Below, one piece after another: positions 12,225 to 23,116 of a stretch of DNA of 64,000 bases (positions are counted from its first letter, which is position 1; each line of letters begins with the position of its first letter). The notes under the pieces are model-generated. The model searched no databases. It had not been told where the DNA came from and saw nothing but the letters and a program-made list of their open reading frames with translations. The stretch comes from Lotus japonicus. Its lineage: Eukaryota; Streptophyta; Magnoliopsida; Fabales; Fabaceae. A program made the translations under genes and the position numbers. The DNA is taken from positions 18,394,369 to 18,458,368 of the forward strand of contig NC_080044.1 of assembly GCF_012489685.1 (NCBI RefSeq), given 5' to 3'.

Positions 12225-12640
12225 AAAGTATCATAGAGAGTTCACCTCACCCTCCTCCTACACAAAATAATATGAGTAATGAAGAGAAAATGTTATAAGG
12301 AAAATGCAAACGTGAGTAAAAAGGAGAAAGTTAGTGTGATGTGTCATGTAAGAACGTATGAATTATTTCCAAGGCAACCAACAAACGCAATGTAACAAAA
12401 CACAGCACACCTCACCACCTTGCTTAAAAGAGTTTCCTTTTTCTTCTTCTTACCATATACGCTCAACCTCAACGACGCAACTCATAACTCCTCACTCAAT
12501 ATAAAAACACAAGGTTAGCCACCACTCTCCACACACAAACACATTGCTAGAGTTTTCATATCTCTCTGATCATTTTTCTCTCTGATTTCCCATATATCCA
12601 TTTCCCCCTCTCATATGTTCTGCTCTGCTGCATAAGAACA
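12225..12640 (+). promoter_or_regulatory. Promoter and 5' UTR of CCCH gene copy A
   Basis: TATAAAA at 12500-12506 is followed by a C/T-rich leader (CTCTCTGATC, CCCATATATCCATTTCC). The same block is present at 28135-28620 (copy C) and, inverted, at 25990-26290 (copy D). The part upstream of the TATA box is absent from copy B. In copy A the leader runs straight into a LINE fragment, so it no longer drives its original exon 1. Confidence 0.65.
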
Positions 12641-12642
12641 AT

Positions 12643-13205
12643 GTAAGGAGTGTATATGGTACGAGGAGGGCTCTTCCAGTGGGGATTGGTTTAGAGTGTC
12701 TATTATGTGGGGATCATGAGGAGTCATGCTTACACTTGTTTCTTGAATGTAGATTTGCGTGGGGTGTCTGGATGAGAATTCTGAATTGGTTGGGGATTTC
12801 TACGGCACTACCAAACAGCTTGGTGGATTTTTTTATCCAATTTGGTTCGAATATTGCCTCTAGCTCGAAGTCACGAAAAAATATTGCTGCAATTTGGATT
12901 GCTACTGTGTGTGCTCTTTGGAATGCTAGGAATAAAATGGCATTCAAGGGGGAGTTATTGGAAGCGGGAGAAATTGTTGATTTGATCCAATACAAGGTTT
13001 GGCTGTGGAATAAAGCTAATTATCCTGCCTTTGTTTATTCTGTATTTGAATGGCTGCAGAATCCGTGGGAGTGTATTTCTTTAACTTGAGGTTTATTGAT
13101 GGTGTTGCTTACTTTGGCTGATTAATTGGATTTGGTGGCTTTCCTTCTTATCTCGTGTATGGCTACGGAATTATGCTGGGGATGCTAAAGTTATTCTTCT
13201 CATTA
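12643..13205 (+). mobile_element. LINE fragment with zf-RVT region that replaced exon 1 of copy A
   Basis: An open frame (to 13089) reads CLLCGDHEESCLHLFLECRF followed by WGVWMRILNW, the zinc-binding segment found between RT and RNase H in plant LINEs. No poly(A) tail or full element is present. Copy B has exon 1 and the first part of intron 1 at the matching place, so here they were deleted or replaced when this fragment arrived. Confidence 0.75.
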
Positions 13206-14101
13206 TGGTTTGGTAATAATTATTATCATTGGCTTTCTAAATTATCGCCACAACTGTTAGTTGGTTGGACATCTACTAATAATTTTTTCTTCATACGCAT
13301 CATCACAACTGTATCCCCACAACTGCATTTTCTTCGTATTATATTGTGCTAGACCTTGTTTATTATAATAATAATAATTATTATAATAAAAATAAAATTA
13401 TATTCTTTGTCAAGAATAAGGAATTTGTTAAAGAATTCTAGAGCCATTGAATATATATGTATCTTATATGTCCATTTAAGTTCGGTAAAATTTATTCAAT
13501 TTTTAGAGTTCGCATTCAATTGAAGTAAATTATATTGTTTGATTGAGATAACCCTATTTTTCACAGCTGATTTGATATCTCTCTTCACTATTTTGCTTAA
13601 AGATTCTTAGCTAGATAGACTGAAAGCTTTCTCTATATGGTTTTCCATAATGTGTCACGTTAGATGCAAAAAATTGTTCTGCTCACCAATTATCAACCTG
13701 TTCTTAGATTTAAGCTGAGATAGCTAGAAATGAAGCATTAAATTTTAAATTAAATATTGATATTTTTCTTTAAATGTAAATCTGGCTTCTGGATTTGACA
13801 AATGAATTGCAATTATGTGAAGCTTTTCTGGCTCATTGTACAACAATTTTTGAATCACTATTAGTTTTCAAAGCTTTTCTTTTCAAAGTAGCTCACTGCT
13901 CAACTAACTCATTGAAACAAAAAATAGCAACAACAAACAACAAAAGCCTTATGCCACTTAGTGAAATCAGTTATATGGACCACACTGCGGCATTGTCACT
14001 CTCCAATTGGAACATCTTAGGTTATTCTCTGTCTTGGTTTGTGCTTAGGGATTCTCATTAATTTCTCATGACAACACTAATACTAGTGAATGACCCAACA
14101 G

Positions 14102-16039
14102 GTAAAATATTTCTTGCCTGACGACAGCCCTTCACAAATTGGCCGGAAATTACAAGGCGGTCATCATCATCTTCAAGCAAAGACAACATCAATTTTACGT
14201 TCTAGCACTAATGAATCTACCGATTCAGATTTACTCCCTGGGTTTGAAAGTGGTCCTTTCCTAAACCAACCAATGGTTAAATGGGAATGTCCCCCTCAGG
14301 CAAGTAACTATTATTTTCATATTATGCACTCTCTAGCTAATTGGTTTCTTTAATTTCACATTCTCTTATAACTTTGTTGATTTCCTGACTTCTAATGCAG
14401 TTTGCTATTAGTCCTCATTGGTTTGTTAGAGCCGGTGAAGCAAGTGAGGAGAAAGATACTGAGAAGCTGAGAGAATTGAGAGTGCTTGAAGCACATTACC
14501 CTCGTTCTTCTTCCATTCCACAAAGGTAAAATGTCAAGTTAATTAAGAATTAAAGCTTTGTAGTAATGTACTTCATTTTTTCTTGCTGGTAACATTATTA
14601 ACTTGGTAGAATTGGTTGTGTAGCCCTTTGGTTTCTTTGGATGTAGAAGAGAAAGATTATGATGATACCGCTACTCCTATAGTCTCACTCATTCCTATTG
14701 AGGAGACTGAGGATTATGATGATGATAACGCTTCTTCTGATATCGTCCCTCTCATTCCTATTGAGGTCCAGGAGGAAGTGGCTATGGATATTTCGCCCGA
14801 ACGCACAGTGTTAAATGCTCCCTCTGATATGCATTCACAGAAATTGCAGCAACAACATCTATCAGCAACAACTCCTCTTAGTTCCGGTTGTAACCCCTCG
14901 TCTTCTACTGTTTCTTCAGATGATGGCGGTGTAACCGCCTTATCTAGGGTGTCTGCACAAGATTTAGCAACAGTTGCTGCTCTAATAGAAGCCATATTAA
15001 AGATCAATCAACATGGAAGCTTAATTGATGTGGATCTACTAATTAAAATATTTAATAACCCCCAAATGGTTGAGAGATTGAGTACTGAAAATAGAATTCC
15101 ACCACCCAATTTAAGAACTGATTCATCTTCAAACAATCCTCTGAGCATATCCACTTTTGGATTAAATCCTACTTTTCCATCAATTCCACTAATGCCATTG
15201 TCTACATCTCCACCTTGTGGTGTGGCAGCTTATTCTGGGACTACTCCACTAACAGGTGTTGCAAGTTTATTACCTTCTCCTGTGGTGATGCCTTCAGCTC
15301 CATCATTTACAGTGTTGAATCCTGCCCCTAATAACTGGACAACTCATCTCGCAGCGGCTGCGAATTTATCATATTCAATGGTCAATTCCACACATGGTCC
15401 TCACCATGCAGTAACTGCTCCATTGTCTTGTCCTGTCTGTGCACCAAATACAGCTGATCCTCAAATGCAGTTGTCTCGGCATGCATACACACCATTTGAG
15501 CCTGCTTCTCAAATTGCAACAGTTGTCAGTGAAAATATATTCACAAGTCAAATGGAGTACCTCCTCATAAGGATACAGTTCGGGCGACATCATCATTAGG
15601 GATGAAGCGAGCTGCATCATTATCCATTTATTCCAGTGAACACGGCTCTATTCAATTCTCTTCTACAACAGAGAAGTACTTGAATGCTTTAGGGAATCAC
15701 CAGGCTCAAACCACTGCTAGAACAACAACAACACTGCATGCTTCCCAATCTAATGCAGGTTCTTCAGGAAGTGCTACTGCAAGGGATGATGGTGAATTTT
15801 ACAAGAGCTTGGTTAGGCAACGTGATGAAGCTACGCAAGTTAAGCAGGACTCGCAAATAGGCACCGGCCGGGATAGTAGTAGCTCCAACCGAGAGTCAAA
15901 ACCGGCAGAACAAGACATTAGACACTAAGAACCAGTGAGACACAGAAGTGAGAGACCTGCATGCATATATTATAACAGCCCAAGGGGGTGCAGAAATGGT
16001 GGCAAATGCCGCTTTCAGCATAATGGTTCAGGTCGGAGA
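14102..16039 (+). pseudogene. CCCH zinc-finger gene, copy A (pseudogene)
   Basis: Exon 2 is 14102-14299, exon 3 14401-14525, and exon 4 starts at 14624. All three match copy B closely. The intron between exons 2 and 3 has a GC donor (CAG|GCAAGT). Exon 4 is damaged: relative to copy B there is a two-base insertion near 15533 and a loss of about 38 bases just after it, closing the frame at 15597-15599. Reading then continues in another frame from 15602. A CAA-to-TAA change gives a stop at 15926-15928. The zinc finger itself (ACIYYNSPRGCRNGGKCRFQ then H; spacing C-X8-C-X5-C-X3-H) is still readable at about 15958-16017. A Copia element is inserted at 16040, and the last codons lie beyond it at 21129-21181. 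Exon 1 is gone. Confidence 0.9.
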
Positions 16040-16199
16040 TGATAGAATAAATAAATATTGTGTAATTTATTTATGTCATTATTATTTCCCTGTAATTAGG
16101 CTTAGATTCCTCTGTAATTACTAGCCTAGGTCAACTCTCTTGTATCTATATATACAGTGCATTTTATCAATGAAAATCACGAATTCCAATAATCTTATA
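16040..16199 (+). repeat. 5' LTR of the Ale-like Copia
   Basis: 160 bp, starting TGATAGAATAAATAAA and ending AATCTTATA, followed directly by the primer binding site at 16200. It contains a TATATATA stretch near 16148. The boundary is fixed by the target duplication. Confidence 0.9.
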
Positions 16200-16737
16200 T
16201 GGTATCAAGAGCACAAAAGATCCTAACCTAATTTCTTTTCCTTATCTGATTTCTTTATCTCCTTTCTTTCCCTATAGCAGCCGCTGCCTCCCTCTCTTTT
16301 CTTCCCCACCGTCAGCCGTTGTCTTCCCCGCGCCGCCCGCCGGCCGCTCCTCTCTTCCAGAGCCGCCGCCGGCCGCTCGCACCACCGCTGCGAGCCCAAG
16401 CGCGCTGGGTTTCTTCACGCCGTCGTTCCATCTTGTGTCTGCGTGAGGACCCGCGTCCCCAGCCGCCGCTCGCGCCGCCGGACCCAGCCTCCCCCTCCGC
16501 CGCTCTCCTGGACGAGCCTGCCACTGTCGCCCCTTGCACCGCCAGCGCCGCTCCTTCCTCCTTGCGGTTTCACACGCGTGGGTTGCTGCAATTTCAACCC
16601 GACCCGCGTGACAGATCCAGAGCACCGGTTCACACAGCCACCAACCGGTTCGCCCAAACCCGGTTCAACCGCCAGTTTAAAAAAAAAATAAAAAAAAAAC
16701 CTATTTTCCTTTCCTCTGGGTCAAACTCCTCGCCATC
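16200..16737 (+). other. Untranslated leader of the Ale-like Copia, GC-rich
   Basis: Between the primer site and the gag ATG (16738) lies a C/G-rich stretch (about 16280-16660), in sharp contrast to the AT-rich host DNA. Open frames occur on both strands here but none matches a known domain. They look like a by-product of base composition. Confidence 0.6.
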
Positions 16738-19700
16738 ATGTCTTCTCAAGCCTCCTCAGATAGCACCTCCGTGACCGCCACCACTTCTCCGGCAGTCACC
16801 CCAGTGGCCCCTCCTGCCCCGTCGGCTAAACCTGATTTCCACCCGGCGCTTGCTGTCACGAACATTAGGAATCACATTCCTATTATGCTTGACGTGGACA
16901 CCGATCGCTATGGCACCTGGGCAGAGCTTTTCCGCATTCATGCCCGTTCTCACCGGGTTCTACATCACATTGTCCCTACTGCAGACAAGCCTCCTCCGCC
17001 TGTCACGGACCCTACTTACGAGCTGTGGACCACTTTGGATGCCACGGTCCTTCAGTGGATTTACGCCACCATCTCTATTGACCTGATGACTACCATCATG
17101 GAGCCTGACTCCACCGCTCTCACTGCTTGGACGCGTTTGACTGATATTTTTTGGGATAATCAGAACGCTCGTGCTGTCACCCTCGAGCAGGAGTTCTCTA
17201 CTGTTCGCATGGAAGCTTTTCTGACCGTGGCAGCCTACTGTCAGCGTCTGAAGACGCTTTCTGACCAGCTCCGTGATGTCGGTGCCCCTGTGAACAATCA
17301 CCGTCTGGTTTTGCAGCTCATCTCCGGCCTCACTGAGGCTTACAAGGGTGTTGCCACCTTGATTCGCCAGAGCAATCCGCTCCCTTCCTTTCATCAGGCT
17401 CGCTCCATGCTTACCTTGGAGGAAGCTGGTATGGCTAAGCTAAAACCTGCTGAGCCTCCTGCTGCTTATGTTGCTGCTCAGACGCGCCATTCGGATGCCT
17501 CCTCTCAGAGCTCTGACCGTCGGTCCTCAAACCGTTCTCGTTCCCACAACTCTAAGGGTCGTGGTGGGAATCGTGGCTACGGTGGCGGATCCCGCAGTGG
17601 CCCGTCTCAGGGTTCCTGTCCTCCGATGCCATCTCCGCAGCAGTACTACCCGTACCAGCCTTGGGGATGGGCCCCACCTCCATGGGCCATGCCTCCGTGT
17701 CCATACCCTACATCTCAGTGGACTCGTCCTTCTGCTCCTCCTCGGCAACCCGGCATTCTGGGCCAGCGTCCCCAGGCACATGTTGCTTCCTCCTCACCGG
17801 TGCCCACTGACATTGCCACTGCCATGCACACCATGACACTTGGTCCTCCAGACAGCACCTGGTACATGGACACTGGAGCATCCTCTCTTGTTGCAGCATC
17901 ACAAGATAATCTCACGTCTTATTCTAATTTAAGTCATCTTACTCAGAAACTGTATGTTGGTAGCGGACAGGGTATTCCAATCCAGGGTTCTGGAAACACC
18001 ACCCTACCCACCTCCCATAAAAACAAGCCCTTAACCCTTTCCCATGTCTTGCACACACCACAAATTGTTAAAAACTTGATTTCTGTGCGAAAACTTACTA
18101 CTGATAACCATGTTTCTGTTTGTTTTGACCCATATGGCTTCTCGGTTAACGATTTTCAGACGGGGATTCCACTCATGAGATGTAACAGTCTTGGCGACCT
18201 CTACCCAGTCACTCCGTCCCTTCCATTTGCTGGTCTAGCTCAGAGTCTCTGGCACAGTCGTCTTGGTCATCCCAGTTCTTCTGCCTTGCAGTCTCTTCGT
18301 AGTAATAAGTTCATTCGTTATGAGCATTTGAATTCTAGCGCCGTTTGTGAGTCTTGTGTGTTTGGCAAACATGTTAGGTTGCCATTTGTTTCTTCTAATA
18401 ATGTTACTGTGCTGCCTTTTGACATTTTACACAGTGATTTATGGACTTCGCCTGTTTTGTCTTCCGCCGGTCATCGGTATTATGTTTTATTCTTGGATGA
18501 TTTTACAGATTTCTTGTGGACATTTCCTTTAAGTAATAAATCCCAAGTTTTTGAAATGTTCACCTCTTTGTCGAATCAAATCCGCACGCATTTTTCTCAA
18601 TCTGTAAAATGTCTTCAATGTGACAATGGGCGAGAATTTGACAATAAAATTTTTCATGAGTATTGTGCTGCTAATGGTCTTATTTTTCGCTTCTCCTGCC
18701 CGCACACATCATCTTAGAATGGTAAGGCGGAGCTCAAAATACGCACCATCAACATGATTCGTACTCTTCTTGCTCATGCATCTGTTCCTCCATCCTTTTG
18801 GCATCATGCTCTTCAAATGGCTACCTATCTGCTCAATATCATTCCCCGGAAAGCTCTGTCTAATCTCTCTCCCACTCAACTTCTGTATCGTCGTGACCCG
18901 TCTTACACACATCTGCGCGTTTTTGGTTGTCTTTGTTACCCTTTGGTTCCCTCCACTACCATTAACAAATTACAACCCCGCTCTTCCCCTTGTGTCTTCC
19001 TAGGGTACCCCCTTCATCACAGAGGTTATAAGTGTTTTGATTTGTCGCATAGAAAAATTATTATCTCCCGACATGTCATCTTTGATGAGACCCAGTTTCC
19101 CTTTGCCACCATGCCTACCCCTCCTCCCTCCAAATATGACTCCTTCTCCCTCTATTATTCACCAGTGGACTCATCCATCCACCTTACCTGCACCCAGCCC
19201 TACTCTTGCAGGACCTTCCGCCGTGACCACACCCCAACCCTCTACGGCCTCCTCCTCCTCTTCTGAATCCCTACCACCCTCTCCTTCACCTCCTTCGCCG
19301 ACTCAGCCTGTACCTCCTATCCGTACCATGGCCATTTGCAGCCTGCGTGGTATCTATAAACCCAGAAAACTCTTCAACCTTTCTGTCACCATTGATGATC
19401 CCACCATCTCACCACTTCCCAAAAACCCGAAGCTAGCTCTTTCAGACCCAAATTGGAAATCCGCAATGCAGTCTGAATTTTATGCTTTAATTAGAAATAA
19501 AACTTGGGATTTGGTACCTCGTCCTAGTGATGTTAATATCATTCGCTGCATGTGGATTTTTTCGTCATAAGACGAAAGCTAATGGTTGTTTTGAGCGTTA
19601 TAAAGCTCGTCTTGTAGGTGATGGCAGGTCACAATTGCAGGTGTTGATTGTGATGAGACTTTCAGTCCTGTGGTGAAACCAGCGACCATTCGCACAGTTC

Positions 19701-20962
19701 TCACCATTGCCCTCTCCAGATCGTGGCCCATTCACCAGCTCGATGTTCAGAATGCCTTCCTCCATGGTGATCTACATGAGACAGTCTACATGCATCAGCC
19801 CCTAGGTTTCCGTGACCGTACTCATCCCGATTATGTGTGTCGCTTGTGGAAATCTCTTTATGGGTTGAAGCAAGCGCCTCGCGCTTGGTACCAGCGTTTT
19901 GCAGATTATGTCTCCACCATTGGCTTTCAGCATAGCACCTCTGATCACTCTCTTTTCATCTATAGACGAGGATCTGACATGGCTTACCTCCTGCTTTATG
20001 TTGATGACACCATTCTCATCAGCTCTTCTCATGACCTTCGCAAATCTATCGTGGTTCTTCTTGCCTCTGAGTTTGCTATGAAGGATCTGGGTCCGTTGAG
20101 CTATTTTTTGGGCATTGCCGTCACCAGACATGCAGGTGGACTTTTTCTTAGTCAGAGTACTTATGCCCGTGACATTATTGCTCGAGCCGGTATAGCATCG
20201 TGCAATCCTTGTGCCACTCCAGTTGACACGAAGCCGAAACTCAGTACTTCTGCTGGTACTCTGTGTGATGATCCTACTTTATATCGGAGTCTTGCTAGGG
20301 CTTTACAGTATCTCACATTCACCTGTCCTGACATCTCTTATGCTGTTCAGCAGGTGTGTCTTCACATGCACGCCCCCCGCACAGAGCATATGCTTGCACT
20401 AAAGCGCATCCTGCGTTATGTTCAGGGCACCTTACAGTTTGGCTTGCATCTATATCCTTCTCCTATCGAGAAGCTTCTTTGATACACCGATGCAGATTGG
20501 GGTGGATGTCCCGACACTCGTCGGTCGACTTCTGGTTACTGTGTGTTTCTCGGTGACAACCTCATTTCATGGTCATCCAAGAGACAACCCACGCTTTCCC
20601 GTTCCAGTGCTGAGGCTGAGTACCGAGGCGTCGCTAATGTGGTTTCCGAATCATGTTGGCTACGCAATCTGCTTTTGGAGCTTCACTTTCCTCTTTCTCA
20701 GGCTACTTTGGTTTATTGTGATAATGTTAGTGCCATCTACATGTCCGGAAATCTTGTCCAGCATCAGCGCACTAAACATATTGAGATAGACATTCACTTT
20801 GTTCGCGAGAAGGTCGCCCGTGGTCAGGCACGCATTCTTCATGTTCCTTCTCGTCACCAGATTGCGGACATCTTCACTAAAGGCCTTCCTCGAGTCCTAT
20901 TTGATGATTTTCGCTCCAGTCTCAGCGTCAGTGAACCTCCCGCTTCAACTGCAGGGGTGTGA
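16738..20962 (+). pseudogene. Copia gag-pol polyprotein remnant (Ale-like)
   Basis: The first frame (16738-18717) carries a UBN2-type gag ([20 protein letters not shown]), a long Gly/Ser/Pro linker with no CCHC zinc knuckle, the protease motif YMDTGAS (about 17863), the GAG-pre-integrase zinc region (HSRLGHPSS ... CESC) and the integrase core with its first two acidic positions ([15 protein letters not shown]). A TAG at 18715-18717 interrupts it just before the third catalytic position. Further breaks are a frame change at about 19100-19210, an extra T in a T-run at about 19556-19561, another frame change near 19630, and a TGA at 20480-20482. RT is readable ([25 protein letters not shown]), as is the end of RNase H ([18 protein letters not shown]). 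The domain order is typical of Copia (integrase before RT). It is not functional. Confidence 0.92.
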
Positions 20963-21123
20963 TAGAATAAATAAATAAATATTGTGTAATTTATTTATGT
21001 CATTATTATTTCCCGGTAATTAGGCTTAGATTCCTCTGTAATTACTAGCCTAGGTCAACTCTCTTGTATCTATATATACAGTGCATTTTATCAATGAAAA
21101 TCACGAATTCCAATCATCTTATA
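20960..21123 (+). repeat. 3' LTR of the Ale-like Copia
   Basis: 164 bp. Same as the 5' LTR except for one extra AATA unit near its start and two substitutions. It is followed by the target duplication GGAGA and then the remaining codons of the disrupted CCCH gene. Confidence 0.9.
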
Positions 21124-21128
21124 GGAGA

Positions 21129-21650
21129 GAAGCTGATAACAACGTCCGAGGGAGTAGTTATCTAAAAAAATTGAGACTATAGTAGGATAATCAATTTTGA
21201 AGAAAGCATGTTTCATATGGTTTTAGTTTGCAGTACTTCACATTTGGGACAAAAGTTTCAAGGTTCTTTGAGACTCACACTATAACAAAGTTTCAGGGAC
21301 CATCCATTTTTTCAGTTTGAGGAGATTTGTGTGGTCTTGATCAAGTGAAGTGACATGGTGGTCCATCCATGGAGTCAATAATAGAAGGGTTCATTCCTTT
21401 TTCTTTGATTTACTAAGGTTTGTAACAATTTTTTTTAACTTGCTACTCAGTTATTTATATTTTAAATAATAAACTGGTGAGGGCACTAAACCTTCTCATA
21501 TTTAAATAATTAAGAGACAGTATTAGAGACAGTATTTTTTTGGGTTAAATTCACACAATAATATATATATATATATATATGTGTGTGTGTCTATGAAGTT
21601 TTTGAATATGTAAACATATTTTCAATAAATAGTTCTTTTGATGTACATCT
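21129..21650 (+). other. End of CCCH copy A and its 3' flank
   Basis: 21129-21181 corresponds to the last codons of copy B (reading DNNVRGS and KKLRL) and a TAG stop. The rest matches the 3' flank of copy B (35238-35640). A short (AT)n(GT)n run lies at about 21563-21590. No further gene is seen. Confidence 0.75.
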
Positions 21651-21660
21651 AATTTTATTG

Positions 21661-21844
21661 GGGTTGTCTAAATGACCCATGAGAAAATTTGGATTAAATA
21701 ACCCATCATCTAATCACATTTGAGATAAGTGAGTTGGAAATAAATTAATAAATAAAATATAGAAATTTCAACTCACTTATCTTCAATGTGATTGGATGAT
21801 GGGTGATTTAACCCAAACTTTCTCATAGATCATTTAGACAACCC
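21661..21844. mobile_element. 184 bp MITE, MULE-type
   Basis: Inverted repeats of about 75 bp start GGGTTGTCTAAATGA at both ends. They are flanked by a 10 bp direct repeat AATTTTATTG (21651-21660 and 21845-21854). The matching place in copy B (about 35681-35687) has the target sequence once, so the insertion happened after or independently of the duplication. A target duplication of 9-10 bp points to the Mutator superfamily. No coding capacity. Confidence 0.88.
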
Positions 21845-22224
21845 AATTTTATTGAAATCAATGATGTCATAGTTAATTATACTAGGTGCATACGTAGTAA
21901 GTGGGCTAAATCTTAGATTTCGGTTTAATCAGTTTAGCAAGCTTGTCAATTAATGGTAAAAATATTCAGGTACAAAAAATGTACGCAAACATTCTCGTTC
22001 TTGAAAATAAATCTAGTTGTACTGCATGGTTGTTGCTCTATCATTGATAAAGGAATAAAGCTCTCTCTTGTACGAGATGTGAAATATTAACCACTAAGGA
22101 GTGGTAGAACAAATCATGCTTGAAATGAAATATAAGTGCATAACTTTGTGTGTTGTATAATGTGTGAGATGGCATTTGAGCAATAATGTACTTTCTTTTT
22201 GGAATGCCAAATTATATTATAAAT

Positions 22225-23037
22225 TAGGGGTGAACATGGGCCGGGTAAATCCAATGAACCCGCCCAACCCAATCCGATCCAATAGAAAAAATGCGGGTTG
22301 GATCGGGCAATCGGATTAGTCGGATGGATTTTACTACAACCCAACCAAGTTCGGATCGGATTTCGGATTCAGTTCAAGTCCATCCAACCCAACCCAGAAT
22401 CCATACATATAATAATAATTTTTATAATTTTACTCATACTTGGAGTGCTAGTGTCGGAGTGATGACTTTTTGAAACTTTGAAACTTAAGTATTTGTAGTT
22501 ATTTGTCATATTTGAACTTAGAGTATTTGTTCGTAGTTATTTGTTACATGTTTATATATAGTTATTTGGCATGTTGGAGAAATCTAAGTTCTAAGTGTCA
22601 TGGCATGACATTTAGTGTTGTTTTTCACTTTTTAGATACTATTTATATTAGATTATTTCATGTCATTTGGTAATGAAGTTTTATGTTTTCATGATATTTG
22701 ACTATATGTCATTTATGTGGTATTATTTCTATAACTTTTTGTGTCTTTTTCATGCTATTTAGTATTATAACATATTTAGTATTTTTTATAACTTTTTCTG
22801 AATTTATAATAATTTTTGCAAGATTTTTTAATATTTCATATATATTATTATTTTAATATAGTGACCCAATAAATCCATCCAACCCAATCCAAGCTTTGTC
22901 GGGTTGGTTCGGATCGGGTCCGAAGAAGAAATTCGTGAAATCCAACCCAATCCAACCCAGACAATTTTGATCGGTTCGGATTTTATTTTGACCAAAATCC
23001 ATCCAACCCAACCCATGTGCACCCCTATTATAATGAT
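22225..23037. mobile_element. Non-autonomous hAT-like element, about 813 bp
   Basis: The ends read TAGGGGTG ... CACCCCTA, a form known from plant hAT non-autonomous elements. Subterminal regions are full of CCAACCCAA-type repeats in both orientations. The flanks are TTATAAAT and TTATAATG, an imperfect 8 bp duplication. The centre (22440-22850) is AT-rich and noncoding. Open frames inside are low-complexity products of the repeats. Confidence 0.75.
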
Positions 23038-23116
23038 AGAAATGGGTGTACCCAACCCATGTACAAGGAACACAAAAGAAACAGAGAACAAAATTCTACA
23101 AGTTAATTAAGGAATA

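Larger units (their letters stand above)
16040..21123 (+). mobile_element. Copia retrotransposon, Ale/Retrofit-like, 5084 bp, inserted in CCCH copy A
   Basis: Bounded by near-identical short LTRs (160 and 164 bp) and a perfect 5 bp target duplication GGAGA (16035-16039 and 21124-21128). Copy B supplies the related uninterrupted site. Directly after the 5' LTR is TGGTATCAAGAGC (16200-16212), close to the initiator-Met tRNA primer site, and before the 3' LTR is a short purine tract (GCAGGGG). The LTRs differ by two substitutions and one 4 bp indel, so the insertion is fairly recent. The ends are TG...TA, not the usual TG...CA. Confidence 0.93.
10310..22210 (+). repeat. Duplicated segment, copy A (contains CCCH gene copy A)
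   Basis: Sequence along this stretch matches 29745-35990 in the same order: AT-rich upstream flank (10340-10890 versus 29840-30370), 5' UTR (12490-12640 versus 30621-30775), intron 1 remainder (13210-14100 versus 32360-33258), exons 2-4, and 3' flank (21129-22200 versus 35190-35990). Copy A is longer because it received a LINE fragment, a 5.1 kb Copia element and a 184 bp MITE, and perhaps a solo-LTR-like piece at about 11590-11886. The copies differ by many substitutions and indels outside the exons, so the duplication is not recent. Confidence 0.85.

Noticed and set aside
16272..16774. Several overlapping frames rich in Arg, Pro and Ala
   Set aside because: They lie in the GC-rich leader of the Copia element and reflect base composition. 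The true gag ATG is at 16738.
22219..23047. Small frames rich in Gly, Trp and Ile or in Asn, Pro and Thr
   Set aside because: They come from the CCAACCCAA-type subterminal repeats of the hAT-like element.
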